Assembly (NCBI GenBank): GCA_027186245.1
Contig: CP114482.1
Span: 10,869,209-10,933,208, forward strand
DNA: 64,000 nt
From: Coriaria nepalensis
Taxonomy: Eukaryota > Streptophyta > Magnoliopsida > Cucurbitales > Coriariaceae
Direction: 5' to 3'
The position numbers and the translations under genes were made by a program. Shown here in pieces: positions 1 through 10,700 of this stretch. Each line of letters starts with the position of its first letter. Positions within the stretch are counted from its first letter, which is position 1. The notes under the pieces were generated by a model. The model was not told where the DNA came from. It saw only the letters and a list, made by a program, of their open reading frames with translations, and made no database searches.

Positions 1-140
1 ATCACTCAGTTTTTTCACTCGTTAAATTGTTTGAAGGCACTTCGAACCAATTCTATTTTAGTTTTTAAAACACGACTTTCATGCATAACTTGCACTTGAT
101 CTATTGAAAGAAACTATTCATCTTTTAGCCTTAAAGTCAT
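1..140 (+). repeat. Reference A monomer
   Basis: First A-type monomer of the array, 140 bp. Diagnostic features are the start ATCACTCAG, the stretch ATTGTTTGAAGGCACTTCG, then CCAATTCT, a T-rich run, AACACGACTTTCATGCATAA and a GATCTATTGAA segment. Later in the array the A type splits into variants. One has CTCTTTTTGCATTTAAAACGC (first near 5.5 kb). Another has CACTCATTAGATTG in place of AATCATTAAATTG (from about 15.5 kb). A third has TTATCTTTTTGC or TTATCGTTTTGC (right half). The CATAACTTG core starts at base 84 of the monomer. The + label only gives the reading direction used here, because a satellite has no intrinsic strand. Confidence 0.95.
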
Positions 141-276
141 ATTATTCAGTCTCTTTTAGTCAGTAAATCATTCTAAATCACTTCGAACGAAATTCGGCCT
201 TGAAACCCGACTTTCGTGCATGACTTGTAGTTGATCTATTATAGGCAACAATGCATTTGTTTAGCCTTCAAGTCAT
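141..276 (+). repeat. Reference B monomer
   Basis: First B-type monomer, 136 bp. It is recognised by ATTATTCAGTCTC (later ATTATTGCGTCTC or TTTTTGCGTCTC), AATCACTTCGAACGAAATTC, GGCCTTTAAAC-like sequence and CTTTCGTGCAT. It lacks the GAATTC of type C and is 4 bp shorter than A. This copy has CATGACTTG where nearly all others have CATAACTTG (starting at base 79 of the monomer). In the first 15 kb most B monomers have TATTATAGGCAAC; further right it is TATTGAAGGCAAC. Confidence 0.95.
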
Positions 277-419
277 ATCACTGAGTCTCTTCTAGTCACT
301 AAATTATTATAAATTAATTAGAACGAATTCTATTTTAGCCCTTCAAATATTATTTTCTTGCATAACTTGCAATTAATCTACTGAATACAACAATGCATTA
401 TTTTAGCATTAAAAAGCAT
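277..419 (+). repeat. Reference C monomer
   Basis: First C-type monomer, 143 bp. Diagnostic features are AAATTAATT followed by a GAACGAATTC box, a CGCCCTTCAAACATTATTTT-like stretch (AGCCCTTCAAATATT here), and TTGCAATTAATCTACT with a final CAATGCATTATTTTAGCATT and AAAAAGCAT. Type C usually holds one EcoRI-type GAATTC (325-330 here), the only one expected per trimer. It lacks the TTGATC found in A and B, having TTAATC instead. Its CATAACTTG starts at base 85 of the monomer, matching A and B within a few bases and showing common descent of the three types. Confidence 0.95.
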
Positions 420-2511
420 ATCACTCAGTCTTTTCGATCATTAAATTGATTGAAGGCACTTTGAACCAATTCTATTTTTGTTTTTAAAACACGACTTTCA
501 TGCATAACTTGCACTTGATCTATTGAAGGAAACTATTCATTTTTTAGCCTTAAAGTCATATTATTCAGTCTCTTTTGGTCAGTAAATCATTCTAAATCAC
601 TTCGAACGAAATCGGCCTTTAAACATGACTTTCGTGCATAACTTGTAGTTGATCTATTATAGGCAACAATGCGTTTGTTTAGCCTTAAAGTCATGTCACT
701 GAGTCTCTTCTAGTCATTAAATCAATCTAAATTAATTCGAATGAATTCTATTTTCGCCCTTCAAACATTATTTTCTTACATAACTTGCAATTAATCTACT
801 AAAGACAGCCATGCATTATTTTACCATTAAAAAGCATATCACTCAGTTTTTTCAATCATTAAATTGTTTGAAAGCACTTCGAACCAATTCTATTTTTGTT
901 ATTAAAACACGACTTTCATGCATAACTTGCACTTGATCTATTGAAGGGAAATATTCATCTTTTAGCCGTAAAGTCATGTTATTGCGTCTCTTTTAGTCAG
1001 TAAATCACTCTAAATCACTCCGAACGAAATTCGTCCTTTAAACATGACTTTCGTGCATAACTTGCAGTTGATCTATTGAAGGAAACAATGCATTTGTTTA
1101 GCCTTGAAGTCATATCACTAAGTCTCTTCTAGTCATTAAATCATTCTAAATTAATTCCAACGAATTCTCTTTTCGCCCTTCAAACATTATTTTCTTACAT
1201 AACTTGCAATTAATCTACTAAAGACAGCAACGCATTATTTTAGCATTAAAAAGCATATCACTCAGTTTTTTCACTCGTTAAATTGTTTGAAGGCACTTCG
1301 AACCAATTCTATTTTAGTTTTTAGAACACGACTTTCATGCATAACTTGCACTTGATCTATTGAAAGAAACTATTCATCTTTTAGCCTTAAAGTCATATTA
1401 TTCAGTCTCCTTTAGTCAGTAAATCATTCTGAATCACTTCGAACGAAATTCGGCCTTGAAACCCGACTTTCGTGCATAACTTGTAGTTGATCTATTATAG
1501 GCAACAATGCATTTGTTTAGCCTTCAAGTCATATCACTGAGTCTCTTCTAGTCACTAAATTATTATAAATTAATTAGAACGAATTCTATTTTAGCCCTTC
1601 AAATATTATTTTCTTGCATAACTTGCAATTAATCTACTGAATACAACAATGCATTATTTTAGCATTAAAAAGCATATCACTCAGTCTTTTCGATCATTAA
1701 ATTGATTGAAGGCACTTTGAACCAATTCTATTTTTGTTTTTAAAACACGACTTTCATGCATAACTTGCACTTGATCTATTGAAGGAAACTATTCATTTTT
1801 TAGCCTTAAAGTCATATTATTCAGTCTCTTTTGGTCAGTAAATCATTCTAAATCACTTCGAACGAAATCGGCCTTTAAACCTGACTTTCGTGCATAACTT
1901 GTAGTTGATCTATTATAGGCAACAATGCGTTTGTTTAGCCTTAAAGTCATGTCACTGAGTCTCTTCTAGTCATTAAATCAATCTAAATTAATTCGAATGA
2001 ATTCTATTTTCGCCCTTCAAACATTATTTTCTTACATAACTTGCAATTAATCTACTAAAGACAGCAATGCATTATTTTACCATTAAAAAGCATATCACTC
2101 AGTTTTTTCAATCATTAAATTGTTTGAAAGCACTTCGAACCAATTCTATTTTTGTTATTAAAACACGACTTTCATGCATAACTTGCACTTGATCTATTGA
2201 AGGGAAATATTCATCTTTTAGCCGTAAAGTCATGTTTTGCGTCTCTTTTAGTCAGTAAATCACTCTAAATCACTCCGAACGAAATTCGTCCTCTAAACAT
2301 GACTTTCGTGCATAACTTGCAGTTTATCTATTGAAGGAAACAATGCATTTGTTTAGCCTAGAAGTCATATCACTGAGTCTCTTCTAGTCATTAAATCATT
2401 CTAAATTAATTCGAACGAATTCTATTTTCGCTCTACAAACATTATTTTCTTACATAACTTGCAATTAATCTACTGAATACAACAATGCATTATTTTAGCA
2501 TTAAAAAGCAT

Positions 2512-4062
2512 ATCACTCAGTCTTTTCAATCATTAAATTGTTTGAAGGCACTTCGAACCAATTCTATTTTTGTTTTTAAAACACGACTTTCGTGCATAAC
2601 TTGCACTTGATCTATTGAAGGCAACTATTCATTTTTTAGCCTTAAAGTCATATTATTCTGTCTCTTTTAGTCACTAAATCATTCTAAATCACTTCGAATG
2701 AAATTCGGCCTTTAAACCTGACTTTCGTGCATAACTTGTAGTTGATCTATTATAGGCAACAATGCATTTGTTTAGCCTTAAAGTCATGTCACCGAGTCTC
2801 TTCTAGTCATTAAATCAGTCTAAATTAATTCGAACGAATTCTATTTTCGCCCTTCAAACATTATTTTCTTACATAACTTGCAATTAATCTACTGAATACA
2901 ACAATGCATTATTTTAGCATTTAAAAGCATATCACTCAGTCTTTTCAATCATTAAATTGTTTGAAGGCACTTCGAACCTATTCTATTTTTGTATTTAAAA
3001 CACGACTGTCATGCATAACTTGCACTTGATCTATTGAAGGCAACTATTCATCTTTTAGCCTTGAAGTCATATTATTGCGTCTCTTTTAGTCAGTAAATCA
3101 CTCTAAATCACTCCGAACGAAATTCGTCCTTTAAACATGACTTTCGTGCATAACTTGAAGTTCATCTATTGAAGGAAACAATGCATTTGTTTAGCCTTGA
3201 AGTCATATCACTGAGTCTCTTCTAGTCATTAAATCATTCTAAATTAATTCCAACAAATTCGATTTTTGCCCTTCAAGCATTATTTTCTTACATAACTTGC
3301 AATTAATCTACTGAATACAACAATGCATTATTTTTGCATTAAAAAGCATATCACTCAGTCTTTTCAATCATTAAATTGTTTGAAGGCACTTCGAACCAAT
3401 TTTATTTTTGTTTTTAAAACACGACTTTCATGCATAACTTGCACTTGATCTATTGAAGGCAACTATTCATTTTTTAGCCTTAAAGTCATATTATTCAGTC
3501 TCTTTTAGTCACTAAATCATTCTAAATCACTTCGAACGAAATTCGGCCTTTAAACCTGACTTTCGTGCATAACTTGTAGTTGATCTATTATAGGCAACAA
3601 TGCATTTGTTTAGCCTTAAAGTCATGTCACAGAGTCTCTTCTAGTCATTAAATCAATCTAAATTAATTCGAACGAATTCTATTTTCGCCCTTCAAACATT
3701 ATTTTCTTACATAACTTGCAATTAATCTACTAAAGACAGCAATGCATTATTTTAGCATTAAAAAGCATATCACTCAGTTTTTTCAATCATTAAATTGTTT
3801 GAAGGCACTTCGAACCAATTCTATTTTTGTTTTTAAAACACGACTTTCATGCATAACTTGCACTTGATCAATTGAAGGCAACTATTCATCTTTTAGCCTT
3901 AAAGTCATATTATTGCGTCTCTTTTAGTCAGTAAATTATTCTAAATCACTTCGAACGAAATTCGGCCTTTAAACCTGACTTTCGTGCATAACTTGTACTT
4001 GATCTATTATAGGCAACAATGCATTTGTATAGCCTTAAAGTCATGTCACTGAGTCTCTTCTA
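2512..4062 (+). repeat. Trimer array, left-domain type
   Basis: Trimers start at 2512, 2931, 3350 and 3769. C monomers here are of two sorts, ending in TACTGAATACAACAATGC or TACTAAAGACAGCAATGC. The A monomer at 3769 has GATCAATTGAAGG (starting 3866), a private variant that returns at 5961, an offset of 2095 bp (five trimers). No gene or other feature was seen. Confidence 0.85.
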
Positions 4063-5320
4063 GTCATTAAATCATTCTAAATTAATTCGAACGAATTCTA
4101 TTTTCGCCCTTCAAACATTCTTTTCTTACATAACTTGTAAATAATCTATTGAAGACAACAATGCATTATTTTAGCCATAAAAAGCATATCACTCAGTCTT
4201 TTCAATCATTAAATTGTTTGACGGCACTTCGAACCAATTCTAGTTTTGTATTTAAAACACGACTTTCCTGCATAACTTGCACTTGATCTATTGAAGCCAA
4301 CTATCCATTTTTTAGCCGTAAAGTCATATTATTGCGTCTTTTTTAGTCAGTAAATCACTCTAAATCACTATGAACGAAATTCGTCCTTTAATCCTGACTT
4401 TCGTGCATAACTTGTAGTCAATCTATTATAGGCAACAATGCAATTGTTTAGCATTAAAGTCATGTCACTGAGTCTCTTCTAGTCATTAAATCATTCTAAA
4501 TTAATTCGAACGAATTCTATTTTCGCCCTTCAAACATTCTTTTCTTACATAACTTGTAAATAATCTATTGAAGACAACAATGCATTATTTTAGCCATAAA
4601 AAGCATATCACTCAGTCTTTTCAATCATTAAATTGTTTGACGGCACTTCGAACCAATTCTAGTTTTGTATTTAAAACACGACTTTCCTGCATAACTTGCA
4701 CTTGATCTATTGAAGGCAACTATCCATTTTTTAGCTGTAAAGTCATATTATTGCGTCTCTTTTAGTCAGTAAATCACTCTAAATCACTATGAATGAAATT
4801 CGTCCTTTAATCCTGACTTTCGTGCATAACTTGTAGTCAATCTATTATAGGCAACAATGCATTTGTTTAGCCTTAAAGTCATGTCACTGAGTCTCTTCTC
4901 GTCATTAAATCATTCTAAATTAATTCGAACGAACTCTATTTTCGCCCTTCAAACATTCTTTTCTTACATAACTTGTAAATAATCTATTGAAGACAACAAT
5001 GCATTATTTTAGCCATAAAAAGCATATCACTCAATATTTTCAATCATTAAATTGTTTGACGGCACTTCGAACCAATTCTAGTTTTGTATTTAAAACACGA
5101 CTTTCCTGCATAACTTGCACTTGATCTATTGAAGGCAACTATCCATTTTTTAGCCGTAAAGTCATATTATTGCGTCTCTTTTAGTTATTAAATCATTCTA
5201 AATCACTTCGAACGAAATTCGGCCTTTAAACATGACTTTCGTGCATAACTTGCAGTTGATCTATTATAGGCAACAATGCATTTGTATAGCCTTAAAGTCA
5301 TGTCACTGAGTCTCTTCTAG
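4063..5320 (+). repeat. Run of three near-identical trimers
   Basis: Three consecutive trimers share a C variant with ACATTCTTTTCTTACATAAC and TTGTAAATAATCTATTG (from about 4,063, 4,481 and 4,901). They also share a following A variant with TTTGACGGCAC and CTTTCCTGCATAAC (A monomers at 4188, 4607 and 5026). The copies differ at only a few sites, so this is a young single-trimer amplification of about 419 bp. The same A variant appears again at 6283 and 6702. Confidence 0.85.
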
Positions 5321-7376
5321 TCATTAAATAATTCTAAATTAATTCAAACGAATTCTACTTTCGCCCTTCAAACATTATTTTTTTACATAACTTGCAATTA
5401 ATCTACTGAATACAACAATGCATTATTTTAGCATTAAAAAACATATCACTCAGTCTTTTCAATCATTAAATTGTTTGAAGGCACTTCGAACCAATTCTCT
5501 TTTTGCATTTAAAACGCGACTTTCATGCATAACTTGGAATTGATCTACTGAAGGCAACTATTCATTTTTTAGCCTTAAAGTCATATTATTGCGTCTCTTT
5601 TAGTCAGTAAATCATTCTAAATCACTTCGAACGAAATTCGGCGTTTAAACATGACTTTCGTGCATAACTTGCAGTTGATCTATTATAGGCAACAATGCAT
5701 TTGTATAGCCTTAAAGTCATGTCACTGAGTCTCTTCTAGTCATTAAATAATTCTAAATTAATTCAAACAAATTCTACTTTCGCCCTTCAAACATTATTTT
5801 CTTACATAACTTGCAATTAATCTACTAAAGACAGCAATGCATTATTTTAGCATTAAAAAGCATATCACTCATTTTTTTCAATCATTAAATTGTTTGAAGG
5901 CACTTCGAACCAATTCTATTTTTGTTTTTAAAACACGACTTTCATGCATAACTTGCACTTGATCAATTGAAGGCAACTATTCATCTTTTAGCCTTAAAGT
6001 CATATTATTGCGTCTCTTTTAGTCAGTAAATTATTCTAAATCACTTCGAACGAAATTCGGCCTTTAAACCTGACTTTCGTGCATAACTTGTACTTGATCT
6101 ATTATAGGCAACAATGCATTTGTATAGCCTTAAAGTCATGTCACTGAGTCTCTTCTAGTCATTAAATCATTCTAAATTAATTCGAACGAATTCTATTTTC
6201 GCCCTTCATACATTCTTTTCTTACATAACTTGTAAATAATCTATTGAAGACAACAATGCATTATTTTAGCCATAAAAAGCATATCACTCAGTCTTTTCAA
6301 TCATTAAATTGTTTGACGGCACTTCGAACCAATTCTAGTTTTGTATTTAAAACACGACTTTCCTGCATAACTTGCACTTGATCTATTGAAGGCAACTATC
6401 CATTTTTTAGCCGTAAAGTCATATTATTGCGTCTCTTTTAGTTATTAAATCATTCTAAATCACTTCGAACGAAATTCGGCCTTTAAACATGACTTTCGTG
6501 CATAACTTGTAGTCAATCTATTATAGGCAACAATGCATTTGTTTAGCCTTAAAGTCATGTCACTGAGTCTCTTCTAGTCATTAAATCATTCTAAATTAAT
6601 TCGAACGAATTCTATTTTCGCCCTTCAAACATTCTTTTCTTACATAACTTGTAAATAATCTATTGAAGACAACAATGCATTATTTTAGCCATAAAAAGCA
6701 TATCACTCAGTCTTTTCAATCATTAAATTGTTTGACGGCACTTCGAACCAATTCTAGTTTTGTATTTAAAACACGACTTTCCTGCATAACTTGCACTTGA
6801 TCTATTGAAGCCAACTATCCATTTTTTAGCCGTAAAGTCATATTATTGCGTCTCTTTTAGTCAGTAAATCACTCTAAATCACTATGAACGAAATTCGTCC
6901 TTTAATCCTGACTTTCGTGCATAACTTGTAGTCAATCTATTATAGGCAACAATGCAATTGTTTAGCATTAAAGTCATGTCACTGAGTCTCTTCTAGTCAT
7001 TAAATAATTCTAAATTAATTCAAACGAATTCTACTTTCGCCCTTCAAACATTATTTTTTTACATAACTTGCAATTAATCTACTGAATACAACAATGCATT
7101 ATTTTAGCATTAAAAAACATATCACTCAGTCTTTTCAATCATTAAATTGTTTGAAGGCACTTCGAACCAATTCTCTTTTTGCATTTAAAACGCGACTTTC
7201 ATGCATAACTTGGAATTGATCTACTGAAGGCAACTATTCATTTTTTAGCCTTAAAGTCATATTATTGCGTCTCTTTTAGTCAGTAAATCATTCTAAATCA
7301 CTTCGAACGAAATTCGGCGTTTAAACATGACTTTCGTGCATAACTTGCAGTTGATCTATTATTGGCAACAATGCAT
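5321..7376 (+). repeat. Mosaic duplicated region with 1676-, 2095- and 2514-bp offsets
   Basis: Three copy registers meet here. GATCAATTGAAGG at 5961 repeats 3866 (offset 2095). TTGAAGCCAAC at about 6,807 and GCAATTGTTTAGCATT at about 6,954 repeat about 4,293 and 4,440 (offset 2514). From 6997 onward the sequence follows 5321 at an offset of 1676, sharing TCATTAAATAATTC, ATTATTTTTTTAC, GGAATTGATCTACTG and GGCGTTTAAAC. The switch from the 2514 to the 1676 register falls between about 6,970 and 7,004. Confidence 0.82.
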
Positions 7377-10300
7377 TTGTTTAGCCTTTAAGTCATGTCA
7401 CTGAGTCTCTTCTAGTCATTAAATCATTCTAATTTAATTCGAACGAATTCTATTTTCCCCCTTCAAACATTATTTTCTTACATAACTTGCTATTAATCTA
7501 CTAAAGAAAACAATGCATTATTTTAGCATTAAAAAGCATATCACTCAGTCTTTTCAATCATTAAATTGTTTGAAGGCACTTCGAACCAATTCTCTTTTTG
7601 CATTTAGAACGCGACTTTCATGCATAACTTGCACTTGATCTATTGATGGCAACTATTCATTTTTTAGCCGTAAAGTCATATTATTGCGTCTCTTTTAGTT
7701 ATTAAATCATTCTAAATCACTTCCAACGAAATTCGGCCTTTAAACATGACTTTCGTGCATAACTTGCAGTTGATCTATTATAGGCAACAATGCATTTGTT
7801 TAGCCTTAAAGTCATGTCACTGAGTCTCTTCTAGTCATTAAATCATTCTAAATTAATTCGAACGAATTCTATTTTCGCCCTTCAAACATTATTTTCTAAC
7901 ATAACTTGCAATTAATCTACTAAAGACAACAATGCATTATTTTAGCAATAAAAAGCATCTCACTCAGTCCTTTTAATCATTAAATTGTCTGAAGGCACTT
8001 CGAACCAATTCTCTTTTTCCATTTAAAACGCGACTTTCATCCATAACTTGCAATTGATCTATTGATGGCAACTATGCATTTTTAATCCTTAAAGTCATAT
8101 TATTGCGTCTCTTTTAGTCATTAAATCTTTCTAAATCACTTCGAACGAAATTCGGCCTTTAAACATGACTTTCGTGCATAACTTGCAGTCGATCTATTAT
8201 AGGCAACAATGCATTTGTTTGGCCTTGAAGTCATGTCACTGAGTCTCTTCTAGTTATTAAATCATTCTAAATTAATTCGAACGAATTCTATTTTCGCCCT
8301 TCAAACATTATTTTCTAACATAACTTGCAATTAATCTACTAAAGACAACAATGCATTATTTTAGCATTAAAAAGCATATCACTCAGTCTTTTCAATCATT
8401 AAATTGTTTGAAGGCACTTCGAACCAATTCTCTTTTTGCATTTAAAACGCGACTTTCATGCATAACTTGCACTTGATCTATTGAAGGCAACTATTCATTT
8501 TTTAGCCGTAAAGTCATATCATTGCGTCTCTTTTAGTTATTAAATCATTCTAAATCACTTCGAACGAAATTCGGCCTTTAAACATGACTTTCGTGCATAA
8601 CTTGCAGCTGATCTATTTATAGGCAACAATGCATTTGTTTAGCCTTAAAGTCATGTCATTGAGTCTCTTCTAGTCATTAAATAATTCTAAATTAATTCAA
8701 ACGAATTCTACTTTCGCCCTTCAAACATTGTTTTTTTACATAAGTTGCAATTAATCTACTGAATACAACAATGCATTATTTTAGCATTAAAAAGCATATC
8801 ACTCAGTCTTTTCCATCATTAAATTGTTTGAAGGCACTTCGAACCAATTCTCTTTTTGCATTTAAAACGCGACTTTCATGCATAACTTGCAATTGATTTA
8901 CTGAAGGCAACTATTCATTTTTTAGCCTTAAAGTCATATTTTTGCGTCTCTTTTAGTCAATAAATCATTCTAAATCACTTCGAACGAAATTCGGCCTATA
9001 AACATGACTTTCGTGCATAACTTGCAGTTGATCTATTATAGGCAACAATGCATTTGTTTAGCCTTAAAGTCATCTTATTGAGTCTCTTCTAGTCATTAAA
9101 TCATTCTAAATTAATTCGAACGAATTCTACTTTCGCCCTTCAAACATTATTTTTTTACATAACTTGCAATTAATCTACTGAATACAACAATGCATTATTT
9201 TAGCATTCAAAAGCATATCACTCAGTCTTTTCAATCATTAAATTGTTTGAAGGCACTTCGAACCAATTCCCTTTTTGCATTTAAAACGCGACTTTCATGC
9301 ATAACTTGCACTTGATCTATTGAAGGCAACTATTCATTTTTTAGCCGTAAAGTCATATTATTGCGTCTCGTTTAGTTATTAAATCATTCTAAATCACTTT
9401 GAACGAAATTCGGCCTTTAAACATGACTTTCGTGCATAACTTGCAGTTGATCTATTATAGGCAACAATGCATTTGTTTAGCCTTAAAGTCATGTCACTGA
9501 GTCTCTTCTAGTCATTAAATAATTCTAAATTAATTCAAACGAATTCTACTTTCGCCCTTCAAACATTATTTTTTTACATAACTTGCAATTAATCTACTGA
9601 ATACAACAATGCATTATTTTAGCATTAAAAGGCATACCACTCAGTCTTTTCAATCATTAAATTGTTTGATGGCACTTCAAACCAATTCCCTTTTTGCATT
9701 TAAGACGCGAGTTTCATGCGTAACTTGCAATTGATCCACTGAAGGCAACTATTCATTTTTTAGCCTTAAAGTCATATTTTTGCGTCTCTTTTAGTCGATA
9801 AATCATTCTAAATCACTTCGAACGAAATTCGGCCTATAAACATGACTTTCGTGCATAACTTGAAGTTGATCTATTATAGGCAACAATGCATTTGTTTAGC
9901 CTTAAAGTCATGTTATTGAGTCTCTTCTAGTCATTAAATCATTCTAAATTAATTCGAACGAATTGTATTTTCACCATTCAAACATTATTTTCTTACATAA
10001 CTTGCAATTAATCTACTAAAGACAACAATGCATTATTTTAGCATTAAAAAGCATATCACTTAGTCTTCTCAATCGTTAAATTGTTTGAAGGCACTTCGAA
10101 CCAATTCTCTTTTTGCATTTAAAACGCGACTTTCATGCATAACTTGCAATTGATCTATTGATGGCAACTATGCATTTTTAATCCTTAAATTCATATTTTT
10201 GCGTCTCTTTTAGTCAATAAATCATTCTAAATCACTTCGAACGAAATTCGGCTTTTAAACATGACTTTCGTGCGTAACTTGCAGTTGATCTATTATAGGA

Positions 10301-10700
10301 AACAATGCATTTCTTTAGCCTTGAAGTCATGTCACTGAGTCTCTTCTAGTCATTAAATCATTCTAAATTAATTTGAACGAATTCTATTTTCGCCATTCAA
10401 ACATTATTTTCTTACATAACTTGCAATTAATCTACTAAAGACAACAATGCATTATTTTAGCATTAAAAAGCATATCACTCAGTCTTCTCAATCGTTAAAT
10501 TGTTTGAAGGCACTTCGAACCAATTCTCTTTTTGCATTTAAAACGCGACTTTCATGCATAACTTGCAATTGATCTATTGATGGCAACTAAGCATTTTTAA
10601 TCCTTAAATTCAGATTTTTGCGTCTCTTTTAGTCAATAAATCATTCTGAATCACTTGGAACGAAATTCGGCCTTTAAACATGACTTTCGTGGGTAACGTG
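7377..10700 (+). repeat. Trimer array, left-domain type
   Basis: Regular trimers (A monomers at 7540, 7959, 8378 and on) with the A variant CTCTTTTTGCATTTAAAACGC becoming dominant. The C variant TCATTAAATAATTC with TTCAAACGAATTC occurs at 8674 and 9512. In this window it also occurs at 5321, 6997, 11188, 11607, 12445 and 14539, and every spacing is a whole number of trimers (4, 4, 2, 4, 1, 2, 5). A small insertion gives TCTATTTATAGG near 8,613. No gene was seen. Confidence 0.85.

Larger units (their letters stand above)
1..419 (+). repeat. Reference A-B-C trimer, the basic higher-order unit
   Basis: The 419-bp trimer (140+136+143) is the true repeating unit of the array. Neighbouring A, B and C monomers differ strongly from each other (roughly two thirds identical by eye), whereas same-type monomers in successive trimers are far more alike. 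That contrast is the definition of higher-order organisation. The next units start at 420, 838 and 1257. The trimer period holds across the whole window apart from two 98-bp deletions and a handful of indels of 1-9 bp. Confidence 0.95.
1..2511 (+). repeat. Tandem pair of a 1256-bp block (three trimers)
   Basis: Copy 1 is 1-1256 and copy 2 is 1257-2511. The first two trimers (1-837 against 1257-2093) differ at six positions that I counted, about 99% identity. Both copies share odd private variants, such as AATTGATTGAAGGCACTTTG in the second A monomer and TCACTAAATTATTATAAATT in the first C. The third trimer is less alike and includes a 2-bp deletion near 2,233. Similarity falls away after about 1,200 / 2,454, so the duplicated tract ends inside the third C monomer. 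This was a recent duplication. Copy 1 starts at the window edge, so the block may extend further left. Confidence 0.9.

Noticed and set aside
1..419. A shorter sub-period inside the 140-bp monomer
   Set aside because: Words such as AGTCAT occur twice per monomer, but I could not align the halves convincingly by eye; more likely chance in AT-rich sequence.
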